Source: Streptomyces thinghirensis
Lineage (GTDB): Bacteria; Actinomycetota; Actinomycetia; Streptomycetales; Streptomycetaceae
Assembly (NCBI GenBank): GCA_021502835.1
Contig: JAKFGP010000033.1
Span: forward strand, 62,001-126,000
Direction of reading: 5' to 3'
Length of the DNA stretch: 64,000 nucleotides
A model generated the notes under the pieces. It was not told where the DNA came from, searched no databases, and saw only the letters and a list, made by a program, of their open reading frames with translations. The position numbers and the translations under genes were made by a program. Positions 20,154-28,175 of this stretch are shown in pieces; the stretch's first letter is position 1; every line of letters starts with the position of its first letter.

Positions 20154-21388
20154 ATGCCCCTGGCCCTGCTCGCCCTTGCCGTGGGCGCCTTCGGCATCGG
20201 TACGACCGAGTTCGTGATGATGGGCCTGCTGCCCGAAGTCGCGGACGACCTGCACATCTCGATCCCCGCCGCCGGCCACCTGGTCTCGGCCTACGCGCTC
20301 GGCGTCGTCATCGGCGCACCGCTGCTCGCCGCGGCGACTGCGCGGATGTCCCGCCGCACGGTCCTCATCGCCCTGATGGCGTTGTTCGTGATCGGAAACG
20401 CCCTGTCGGCGTTCGCCCCCGGCGAGGTCTCCCTCCTCGCCGCCCGCTTCGTCAGCGGCCTGCCGCACGGTGCCTTCTTCGGCGTCGGCGCGGTGGTCGC
20501 CACCGGCATGGTCGCGCCGGAACGCAAGGCCCGCTCCGTCTCCCTGATGTTCCTGGGCCTGACCGTCGCCAACATCGTCGGCGTCCCCGCCGCCACCGCC
20601 ATGGGCCAGCAGCTCGGCTGGCGGGCGACCTTCCTCGGCGTGAGCGCGATCGGCGCCGCGGCGATATGCCGGCGCTCGTCGCCCTGATACCCCGCGACCA
20701 CGCCCCCGCCCCCCACCACCGGCCTGCGCGGCGAACTGGCGGCCCTGCGCTCCGTCCCCCGTCTGGCTGGCGCTCGGTACGACGGTCGCGGGCTTCGGCG
20801 CGCTCTTCTCCGCGTGCACAGCTACATCACCCCGATGCTCACGGACGCCGCCGGATTCGCCGAGGCCAGCGTGACGCTGCTGCTGGCCCCTCTTCGGAGT
20901 CGGCGCCACCGCCGGAACAACCTGCTGGGCGGCCGCCTGGCCCGACCCACTCCCTGCGGGGCACCTCTTCGGCGGCCTCGCCTCGCTGGTCGTGGTCCTC
21001 GCCCTGTTCCCGCTCCTGATGCGCACGGAGGTCAGCGCGCGCCCTCGCCGTGGCCCTGCTCGGCATGGCCGCCTTCATCACCGGCTCGCCCCTCCAGCTG
21101 ATGGTCATGGAGAAGGCCGCGCGGCCCCTCCCTGGCCTCCTCGGCCAACCAGGCGGCCTTCAACCTCGCCAACGCGGGCGGCGCCTGGATCGGCGGCCTC
21201 GCCCTCGCGGCGGGCTTCGGCGCGACATCCCCGGCGACGGCGGGCGCGGGGCTGGCGGTCCTCGGTCTGGGCGTCGCGGGCGCGGCGTGGGCGGTGGACC
21301 GGGCGCCGGGGCGCTGTTGCTGTGGCCGCAGCGTGAGCGGGTGGTCGCGGGCCACGTGCCGGAGGCGGTGGAGGCCGTACGGCGGTGA
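20154..21388 (+). CDS. MFS transporter, drug/arabinose exporter type (DHA1)
   Basis: Twelve-helix proton-driven exporter. Opens PLALLALAVGAFGIGTTEFVMMGLLPEVADDLHIS, the hallmark of the AraJ/Cmx-like group, with motif A-like region ARMSRRTVLIALMALFVIGN between helices 2 and 3 and the motif C region LGLTVANIVGVPAATAMGQQLGWRATF in helix 5. The second half contains SYITPMLTDAAGFAEASVT and QAAFNLANAGGAWIGGLAL. Ends in AVEAVRR at 21388. About 410 codons. ATG 20154 follows AAAGGCGAG. First 500 bases are intact; breaks near 20665, 20715, 20815, 20895, 20925, 21040, 21125 and 21225. Confidence 0.87.
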
Positions 21389-21616
21389 CGGCGGCGGTGC
21401 CGTGCGGGCGGCTGGTCCGGATTGCGCGGCAGCACCCGGCCCGTCAGCCCGGTGGCCCGACGGCCCGACGGTGACTGCGGGGCGGTGGCGCCCGGCCGAG
21501 GACGACAGGCCCGGTGTTCCTCCGGGCCGCGGGCGGGCCGGCGGCAGCGGTGCCGGGCGTCCGGCGACACCGAAAACCGCGTGCGCGGTCCTCCGCGCGG
21601 CGCGAGGATGCGGCCC

Positions 21617-22490
21617 ATGACCGCCTTCGTCACCGCCCCCCGCCCGCCTCGGTGAGACCCGGCTGCCGGACGGACGCCTGCTCGGCTGGGCCGAGTGGGG
21701 CCCGCCGGACGGCGTTCCGGTGCTGCTCTGTCCCGGCGCCGCCACCAGCCGCCGGCTCGGCTTCGGCGCGGGCGTCGTGGACGCTCTGGGCGTCCGCCTG
21801 GTCTCCGTGGACCGCCCCGGACTCGGTGCCTCGACCCCCGTCCCCGGCCGCACCTTCGCCGGCTTCGCCACCGACATCCGCGCCCTGTGCGCCCTGCGGG
21901 GCCTGGGCCGCCCTGCCGTGGTCGGCAATTCCCAGGGAGCCCCGTTCGCCCTCGCCTGCGCCGAGGCGGGCGTCGCCTCCGCGCTGGCCCTCGTCTCGGC
22001 GGCGGACGAGGTGGCGGCCCCGGAGTTCGCCCCCCGCGCTGCCCGCGGAGCTGCGCACACTGACCGAACGGGCCGTACAGGACCCGTCCGGCGCCGAGGA
22101 GTTCTTCGCCGGCTTCGACGCGGACGCGATATGGGGCCGGGTCATGAGCGGCAGCCCGGACTGCGACCTCGCGGTGTACCGGGAGGACGGCTTCTCGGCC
22201 GCCTACCGCCGTGCCCTGGCGGAAGGCTTCGCCCGGGGCGCGGCGGCCGGCTACGCCCGCGACACGGTCCTCGCCATGGGACGCTGGCCCTTCGCGCTCG
22301 ACACCGTCACCGTCCCGGTCGACATCTGGTACGGCGAACAGGACACCGGCCACTCCCCGGACAACGGCGCCCTCCCTCGCGACCCGGATACCCGGCGCCC
22401 GCCGCCGAGTCGTGCCCGGGGTCGGCGGCGCCCTGCTGTGGACCCACGCGGAACCGGTCCTGACCTCGCTGCTGGAGCGTCACCCGATGG
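21617..22490 (+). CDS. Alpha/beta hydrolase
   Basis: Serine-hydrolase fold. LPDGRLLGWAEWGPPDGVPVLLCPGAATSRRLGF is the typical cap strand and oxyanion region, VDRPGLGAS follows, and the nucleophile elbow is GNSQGA (serine near residue 105). Later IWYGEQD carries the acid residue; the catalytic His should be in the disordered C-terminal part near 22410-22450. About 285 codons. ATG 21617. Breaks near 21650, 22040, 22370 and 22400; the stop is not clear, so the end is approximate. Substrate unknown. Confidence 0.75.
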
Positions 22491-22577
22491 CGTGCGGGGG
22501 AGCCCCGTCCCGGCCCTCGGACGTAGTCCTGGGCCCTACCGTGTCGCCCGTCGCGGGACGAAGCGTACGGCGGAGGA

Positions 22578-23423
22578 GTGCGGATGGCGGTGGACGAGTC
22601 GGGTTGGGAAGTCGACCCGGACGACGAGTGGGGCGTGGCGGTCATCGCCACCGTCGGGCGGCAGTTGAAGCTGCGGCGCGAGGCGGTCGGGATGAGGGCT
22701 GCCGAGTTCGGGACGGCGGTGGGGTACGGGGAGGATCTGGTCTACAAGGTCGAGGGCGGGAAGCGGATTCCTCGGCGGGAGTACCTGGAAAAGGCGGACC
22801 AGGTGCTGGGGGCGGGTGGCCTCATCGCCGCCACATGGGAGGACGTGAAGAAGGTCCGGTACCCCAAGCAGGTGCGGGACTTGGCGAAGATGGAGTCCCG
22901 GGCGGTCGAATCGCTCTCGTACGGCAGTTACAGCCTGCACGGACTCCTCCAGACCGAGGAGTACGCGCGCGCACTCCTCGGCAGACGACGGCCGGCCCTC
23001 ACCGAGGACGAGACGGAGAGCGCCGTCGCCGCGCGTATGGGCCGCAAGGCGATGTTCGAGCGGGTCCCTGCCCCGGAACTCAGCTTCGTCCAGGAGGAGG
23101 CGACGCTCATGCGGCCTGTGGGAGGCAGGATGGTTCTGCGCCGACAGCTCGAACACCTGCTGGAGGTCGGGCGATCGCGGCACGTGGAGATCCAGGTGAT
23201 GCCGACGGCTCGCGGCGACCATCCGGGGAGGTGGGCGGATGCAGGTGCTCAAGTTCGAGGACGGCACGGCGGTCGGACGGGCCGACGACATGTTGGCGGT
23301 CGGCCCGTCACCGATCCCCGGCAGCTGCGCATCCTCGAACTGCGCTATGGCAGTATCCGGGCCGAGGCACTGTCCGCCCGGGAGTCAGTGGCCTTCGTCG
23401 AACAACTGCTGGGGGAGACATGA
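22578..23423 (+). CDS. XRE-family regulator with DUF5753 domain
   Basis: DNA-binding helix-turn-helix (VGRQLKLRREAVGMRAAEFGTAVGYGEDLVYKVEGGKRIPRREYL, residues about 20-70) plus the DUF5753 sensor region (SYSLHGLLQTEEYARALL, EIQVMPTARGDHPG). The frame is open from end to end, but the stretch 23226-23309 is read in the wrong frame between two compensating indels; corrected it reads MQVLKFEDGTAVGRADDMLAV. Starts at GTG 22578 or ATG 22584 after GGAGGA. The stop overlaps the next start as ATGA. Streptomyces carry many such pairs, which affect development and antibiotic production. Confidence 0.87.
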   Translation: MRMAVDESGWEVDPDDEWGVAVIATVGRQLKLRREAVGMRAAEFGTAVGYGEDLVYKVEGGKRIPRREYLEKADQVLGAGGLIAATWEDVKKVRYPKQVRDLAKMESRAVESLSYGSYSLHGLLQTEEYARALLGRRRPALTEDETESAVAARMGRKAMFERVPAPELSFVQEEATLMRPVGGRMVLRRQLEHLLEVGRSRHVEIQVMPTARGDHPGRWADAGAQVRGRHGGRTGRRHVGGRPVTDPRQLRILELRYGSIRAEALSARESVAFVEQLLGET

Positions 23424-23631
23424 GCCGTAAGGACACGTCGGGACACCTCGCCGACCTGGTCTGGTTCAAGAGCAGCTACAGCGACACCAGTGAGCCGAGC
23501 GACTGCGTAGAGGTAGCGATAACCCCCACCACCATCCACATCCGCGACTCCAAGCGCCGCGACGGCCCCGCCTCGCGGTGTCCCCCGCCGCTTGGGCCGG
23601 GCTCGTGGCCGAGCCCGGCATGAGGGCGTAG
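23420..23631 (+). CDS. DUF397 domain protein, partner of XRE regulator
   Basis: About 70 residues. Contains the DUF397 core LVWFKSSYSDTSEPSDCVEVAI, then IHIRDSKRRDGP, then, after a frame break near 23572, the conserved LAVSPAAWAGLV ending. ATG 23420 overlaps the XRE stop by four bases, so translation is coupled. Such proteins are cognate partners of the DUF5753 XRE proteins and act in an antagonist or toxin-antitoxin-like way. Confidence 0.87.
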
Positions 23632-23892
23632 TCGCCCGGTTCTGGAGCCGGTCTCTCCGGACGGCGTGCGGAGATCGCACATGGTGACACTCACTCACTG
23701 ACGGCTACGAACGGCCGCGCAGCTCGCAGCACGGAAACCTTGTGCGAGGAATAGCCGGACATAACGTGTCATAGGTGGCGGAATGGCCACCCGGGGTGAG
23801 ACGGACGGCCACGTGTGAGATGCGGGTCCGGCACCCGCCGGGCCACCCGGAACACGGGCCGCACGCAGGACATCGGATGAGGAGAACTGCCG

Positions 23893-24572
23893 ATGAGTGA
23901 GTCCGTACAAACCGGAACCGGGGCCACCAGGGAAAAGGTGAGGACAGAGACGTCCGCCACGGCCGACCAGGCGAAGCAGGCCGCGAGTCAGATCGCGGGA
24001 ACCGCGGCGGACCAGGCAGCTTCCGTGGCGGGCGAGGCGCGGCGGCAGGCCGGCACGGTACTGGAGGAGATGCGAAGCCGTGCGATGAACGAAGCCGAAG
24101 GCCAGACCAAGCGTGCGGCCGGCCAGCTCCGCCAGTGGGCGAGCGACCTCTCGGGTCTGGCCGCGCACGCACGGGACGACTCTCCGGCCCGCAGCCTGGT
24201 GGCACACGCGGCGGACCGAGGCAGTCAGGCCGCCGACTACTTGGACGAGCAAGGCGTCGAGGGAATCGTCGGGGACCTGCAGCACTTCGCCCGGCGGCGG
24301 CCCGGCGCCTTCCTCGGCGGGGCCCTGCTGGCCGGGCTGGCCGTCGGCCGCCTGGCGAAGGCGACGGGAGCCGCGTCAGGGACCGACGGGCAGGGTGCGG
24401 GCGGCCCCGCCCCGACGGCCGATCGCGGTGCGATGGGACCGCCGGCCGGGCAGACCGTACCGACCGGTCCCCCGCGATCTCCGCGGAGGAAAGGGCCATG
24501 CCGCCGTCCGTGCCGCCGACCGTCGGGCACTTGACGGACGGTACCCCGGACCGTGGGCGTCCGGAGGTATGA
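23893..24572 (+). CDS. Ala/Gln-rich helical protein with C-terminal membrane segment
   Basis: Amphipathic, coiled-coil-like N-terminal half rich in A, Q, E and T (SATADQAKQAASQIAGTAAD) and one C-terminal hydrophobic hairpin near 24300-24360 (PGAFLGGALLAGLAVGRLAKA). It resembles LEA-like or phage-shock-linked envelope proteins but I do not recognise a defined family. GGAG lies upstream. A break near 24478 moves the end to RPEV at 24572, which leaves one base to the next start; the uncorrected stop is 24534. First gene of a three-gene operon. Confidence 0.7.
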
Positions 24573-24573
24573 G

Positions 24574-25005
24574 ATGGCCACCCTCTCCCCTCACCGGGGC
24601 ACGGGAGCGCACCAGGAGCCCCGCGAGCAGGACCGGTCCGTGAGCCACCTGCTGTCCGCGGTCACCGCGGACCTGCAGACCCTGTTCCGGCAGGAGATCG
24701 AGCTGGCCAAGGCCGAGGTCAGGGACGAGGCGAGCCGGGCGGGCAAGGCCGCCGGGATGTTCGGCGGTGCCGGCTTCGCGGGCTACATGGTCCTGCTGTT
24801 CCTGTCGCTGGCCGCCGTGCTCGGCCTGGCCAACGTGATCGACGGGGGCTGGGCGGCCCTCGTCGTCGCCGCCGTCTGGGGTGTCGTCGCCGCCGTGCTC
24901 TATCAGAAGGGCCGCAAGCGGATGAGCACCGTCTCGCCGAAGCCGGAGCGAACCGTCCAAACCATGAAGGAGAACGCGGAATGGGCACGTCACCCGACCA
25001 AATGA
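24574..25005 (+). CDS. Phage holin family (Phage_holin_3_6/DUF1469) membrane protein
   Basis: Intact frame. N-terminal SVSHLLSAVTADLQTLFRQEIELAKAEVRDEASRAGK helix, then two membrane helices (GFAGYMVLLFLSLAAVLGLANVI and WAALVVAAVWGVVAAVLYQKGRKRM). This is the standard actinobacterial Phage_holin_3_6 layout; such proteins are chromosomal envelope proteins, not phage genes. ATG 24574 with CGGAGG seven bases upstream. The 3' end overlaps the next gene by 25 bases. Confidence 0.85.
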   Translation: MATLSPHRGTGAHQEPREQDRSVSHLLSAVTADLQTLFRQEIELAKAEVRDEASRAGKAAGMFGGAGFAGYMVLLFLSLAAVLGLANVIDGGWAALVVAAVWGVVAAVLYQKGRKRMSTVSPKPERTVQTMKENAEWARHPTK

Positions 25006-25684
25006 GGACCGAGATAGAGGCCACCCGAGGCCGACTGGCCACGGACGTGGACCGGCTCGCCGACCGGACCAGTCCCCGGCGCGTGGCACGGCGCCGCACC
25101 GCCCGGATGCGCGGTGCGATGTCCGGCATGCGCGAGCGAGTGATGGGCACGGCCTCGGACACCGCGCACGGCGTGCGGGACACCGCTCAGTCGGCCGCCG
25201 GTTCGCTCCAGGAGGGCACCGGGCAGGCGGTCGGGACGGCTCGCGACGCGGCGGGACAGGCGGCCGGCACCGCGCGCGACATGGCCGAACAGGCGGGACA
25301 CGCCGTGCAGCAGGCACCCGACGTGGCCCGCGGCCAGACCCAGGGCAACCCCTGGCGGCCGGTCTGGTCGCCTTCGGGGTCGGAGTCCTGGCGTCCTCGT
25401 TGCTGCCGGCCTCCCGCACCGAGCGGCAGAAGGCCTCCGAGCTGATGCGGAGCGAGGCTCTGGAACCCGTGAAGGACGCCGCGACCGAGTCCGCGCAACA
25501 CCTCAAGGAAGGCGCGAGGGAAGTGGCGCAGGACGCGGCCGCCGAGGTGAAGGGCACGGCGGCCGAGGCCTCGCACAACACGCAGGACGAGGCCCGCGAC
25601 CAGGGCGGCAAGGTCACCGAACAGGCCCGCGACTCCGGCCGGCACCTCGCGGACGAGGCCCGGCACCGTGCTGGGCCCGGCTGA
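24981..25684 (+). CDS. DUF3618 domain membrane-associated protein
   Basis: N-terminal DUF3618 motif QMRTEIEATRGRLATDVDRLADRTSPRRVARRR, then Ala/Gln/Thr-rich repeats (QEGTGQAVGTARDAAGQAAG), a hydrophobic segment near 25350-25410 split by a one-base loss (LVAFGVGVLASSLLPASRTE), and a long charged helical tail. About 234 codons. It follows the holin-like gene with an overlap, a common actinobacterial pairing; a joint role in envelope stress is inferred only. Confidence 0.82.
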
Positions 25685-25716
25685 GGAGTTCACCGCGGAG
25701 GGATCGACCGCGAAGG

Positions 25717-25757
25717 GCCCCCGCACGTCGGCCGCACACGGGCCGGGGTGCGGGGGC
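25717..25757. terminator. Hairpin terminator after the envelope operon
   Basis: GCCCCCGCAC (25717-25726) pairs with GTGCGGGGGC (25748-25757) around a 21-base loop that itself contains GGCCG/CGGCC. 33 bases after the DUF3618 stop. Confidence 0.65.
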
Positions 25758-25915
25758 TCCGGCCGCCCGAGGTGACAGGAGGGCAGCGGCGGGTCAGCCG
25801 ACGGCACGTGGGTCGGGAGCCGCGGAAAGCGGGGGGGAGGGTGGTCGGGCCAGGGGAAAGCGTCCCGGGCATGAAGGCTCGGGCCGCCGTTCCGCCCGTG
25901 GAGCCGACCGAACGA

Positions 25916-26009
25916 TCAGCGGGTGAGCAGGAGGATCAGCACGACGGTAGCCACGGCGCCTGATGAGCAGCGAACCGATGCACCCGACGCGGTTGCTGAA
26001 GAAGAACAT
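25916..26009 (-). CDS. 30-residue single-pass membrane protein
   Basis: With one extra G removed near 25960, the strand reads MFFFSNRVGCIGSLLISAVA then TVVLILLLTR and stop. The N-terminus NRVGCIGSLL resembles a family of tiny membrane proteins I recall from Streptomyces. No clear ribosome site precedes it. Length 94 bases, one more than a whole number of codons, which supports the single-base insertion. Function unknown. Confidence 0.55.
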
Positions 26010-26141
26010 GCTCGCCGGGTACCCGCCCTGATTCGATTTCACCGACCGGATGCCGGCCGCCCCGGGCGCAGACCTGCGTGCCAAGCACGGCGATGGGCCT
26101 CGGACAGTGGTCCGGGGCCCATTGCGCGTCGGGCGTGCGAC

Positions 26142-26375
26142 TCAGAGCATGGTCGTGTGCGCGTGGCCCTGCGCCGTGGCGCCGCCGAGCGACGCGGAGC
26201 CGCCGAGACCGGCACCGAGGGCGAACGGGCCGGCCTCCGCGTAGAGACCGGCGCCGACCGAGCCACCGGCCGTTATGACGGCCGCGCCGGCGTCGACGCC
26301 GATGTTGCCGCCGGACACCTGGTCCAGGTCCGTGTCGGAGATTTCAGCCGTTTCGACCTGGGGGACGAGGTTCAT
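26142..26375 (-). CDS. Double-glycine leader peptide, candidate bacteriocin precursor
   Basis: Intact 77-residue frame. Leader MNLVPQVETAEISDTDLDQVSGG shows the EISDTDLDxVxGG pattern cut by C39-type peptidases after GG (residues 22-23). The predicted core is 54 residues, rich in Gly and Ala with several GxxxG-like spacings (GGSVGAGLY, LGAGLGGSASLGG), no cysteine, and ends HAHTTML. Absence of Cys argues against a lanthipeptide; the core looks like an unmodified class II bacteriocin or microcin. GAAAGGAAAG precedes the ATG. No C39 transporter, immunity or modifying enzyme is visible within the window. Confidence 0.7.
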   Translation of the reverse strand: MNLVPQVETAEISDTDLDQVSGGNIGVDAGAAVITAGGSVGAGLYAEAGPFALGAGLGGSASLGGATAQGHAHTTML

Positions 26376-26914
26376 GGCAGGTCTTTCCTTTCGTGCGAAC
26401 GAAATGGGAGCGGTGAGGCACGCACGCCCGGAATACGGAGTTGGGGGAATCCGGAACCGATCGCCGGCGCGCCGCGCACTGATCCAAGCACGCTGCTGAA
26501 CGGCCGACTATCGGCGCGCTGTTGAGAGGCCGTTCCCGGCGTCCTCGCATCCATCACTGTGCCCATGCGGTCAGGAAATGAGCCCGCATCTTCACGCTAC
26601 CCACCGGTAAGGAGAGCCCTCCGGAGCCGCGACGCGCGCGGTCGGCCCAATCCGCCTCCACGACGCCCGTTCCGTGCGACCGAGCGATGAACGGTGTGCA
26701 GGTCCGAGGATTTTCGGGGTCGGCCCGGACCGGGGCCCGGCTCAGGGGGGAGTGACGCGCCAGGGGCTCGGCTGGCTGACTCGCTCATGACGCCCCCGAC
26801 ACGGCGTCACACTCACCGCTTGGATACCGCCGGACTGCCTGGTCCACCCTCGCCTCAGCGGAGCCCACGGGGGACGATCGGCTGGAAAGTCATTCGCACT
26901 GAAACGGGGGCATC
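26376..26914. other. Intergenic region, 539 bases, lower coding signal
   Basis: Divergent region between the double-glycine peptide gene and the helical protein at 26915. It must hold both promoters. Apart from the palindrome at 26389 I see no gene; a 63-codon frame on the minus strand (26597-26788) is arginine- and proline-rich and lacks a ribosome site. Base composition is somewhat less GC-rich than neighbouring genes, as is common in accessory intergenic DNA. Confidence 0.5.
26389..26404. promoter_or_regulatory. Perfect 6-bp inverted repeat before the leader-peptide ribosome site
   Basis: TTTCGT-GCGA-ACGAAA. In the peptide mRNA it forms a 6-bp stem with a tetraloop directly abutting the GGAAAG ribosome site, so it could be an operator or a translation-control hairpin. 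Confidence 0.45.
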
Positions 26915-27240
26915 ATGAGCGACCTGTCGGCTGACTATGAGGTGTTGAAGAGAGTAAGACACAACCTTGACCACATAGCCCACATGATGAAGAAGCCGGG
27001 CCGTGAGATGGAGCAGGTTACCGGGGGCGCCATGGGGGTGCCCGAGCTCGCCGGGCGCAGGGACGACTTCGGCGGTGAATGGTCGTACGGGATCAAGCAA
27101 CTGACGAAGTTCTCCGAGAAGGCGTCCACAGCGCTACTCAAGGTCAAGGAGTCCTTCGAAAAGCTGGACCATGAGCCCGCCGAGGCGAACAGGAAATCAG
27201 GGCAGCAGCGCGCGGCAGGATGGGGAGGAGGCGCGCAGGA
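26915..27240 (+). CDS. Small helical WXG100-like hypothetical protein
   Basis: Starts MSDLSADYEVLKRVRHNLDHIAHMM; about 100 residues, all predicted helix, charged, no signal peptide. A central EWSYGIKQL could play the role of the W-x-G turn of WXG100/ESX substrates, and the size and helix-turn-helix layout (VRHNLDHIAHMM before, LTKFSEKASTALLKVKESFEKL after) fit that fold. This is a structural guess, not a family match. The 3' end is uncertain because of indels near 27175-27240 and overlaps the next gene. Confidence 0.55.
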
Positions 27241-28107
27241 GGCGTGCGAGGCCTCCCGCCCTGCTGGCGGTCGGTATCGGCTGCTACGTGCTCGTGGTGA
27301 TCGCGGCGATGTTCCTCCTCGTGGACGGAACCGGGCCTTTCGCTCAGATCGCTCTGTGGATCCTGCACGGGCTGCTGCTCGTCGTGCTGATCCGGAGGCT
27401 CGGGGCGCGTGAATCGAGCACGTATGCGGCCCTGTTCGTCGTGATCACGTCCGTGATGTCGGTGTACGTGTTCGACCTGGCGCGCGACGACCTCACACTT
27501 CAGCATCGTGGTGAGAGAGTCACTGCCACGGTCGTGAAGGAGAGGCTTGATCCGGCGCAGGGACGCAAGGCCCGCCACTCCCGTTACGAACTGCGGAGGG
27601 AAGGCGGGCTCTCGCGTGCCTGGGCCCGATATGGAGACGACGTCCGATCTCTACGACGTCGGTCAGGTGCTCAGCGTGATCGAGGATCCCGAGGGCGCAC
27701 TTCGGCCCCGGACGCCGGGACAGGTGGATGCCACTGGTGAGCTGTTCGGCGCGGGGGCTCCGGCCCTCGCCGCGCTGGGCGCCGTCGGGTGGATGACATG
27801 GCGCGGATCGGATGCCGCCAGGCGACGCGACGAGGAAGCGGCCGGGCGGCTGAGCAGGGTGTACCAGCGCGCTACCGGCAACGCCACCCACGCGGGAGGA
27901 GCAGGAGGAGAGGCTGCGCGAGGTCCTGCGTACCCAGCCTGCCGACCGGCGCGGCTACATCAAGGTGCAGCCCGAGGAGTACCCAGACGTCCCGCAGCAG
28001 CGGGCCGCACGGATCGCCTGGGAGACGGGCCTGCGCGCGGAGGCACTGGGTAACCGGGGCTCGTGGCGGTTCGGGAAAAGGTGATCGAGGAAGTCCCGCA
28101 CGACTGA
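27220..28107 (+). CDS. DUF3592-like multi-pass membrane protein
   Basis: N-terminal membrane helices (AVGIGCYVLVVIAAMFLLVDG, IALWILHGLLLVVLIRRL, TYAALFVVITSVMSVYVFDLA), then an extracytoplasmic-type DUF3592 segment beginning ERVTATVVKERLDPAQGRKARHSRYELR with later QVLSVIEDPEG, another helix (ALAALGAVGWMTWRG) and a basic C-terminus ending KVIEEVPHD. About 295 codons. The start (ATG 27220) assumes a missing G near 27255. Breaks also near 27605, 27765 and 27900. Probably co-transcribed with the helical protein before it. Function unknown. Confidence 0.6.
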
Positions 28108-28125
28108 GCCGTCGGCAGGCGAGTC

Positions 28126-28163
28126 GGTGGGGGTCGAAGGGCCGAGTGACCTTCGACCCCACC
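28126..28163. terminator. Terminator between convergent genes
   Basis: GGTGGGGGTCGAAGG (28126-28140) pairs with 28150-28163 with one unpaired G, which may itself be an extra base in the sequence. It lies between the DUF3592 gene and the glutamine synthetase gene. Confidence 0.7.
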
Positions 28164-28175
28164 TCCAGCGGAGCG

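Noticed and set aside
24574..25005. Holin-like gene as evidence of a prophage
   Set aside because: Phage_holin_3_6 proteins are common chromosomal envelope proteins in actinobacteria, and no phage structural, integrase or lysis genes are near.
26142..26375. Leader peptide as a lanthipeptide precursor
   Set aside because: The core has no cysteine and no LanM/LanB-type enzyme is in the window.
26597..26788. 63-codon minus-strand frame as a gene
   Set aside because: Arg/Pro-rich composition typical of chance frames in GC-rich DNA, no ribosome site, no recognisable motif.
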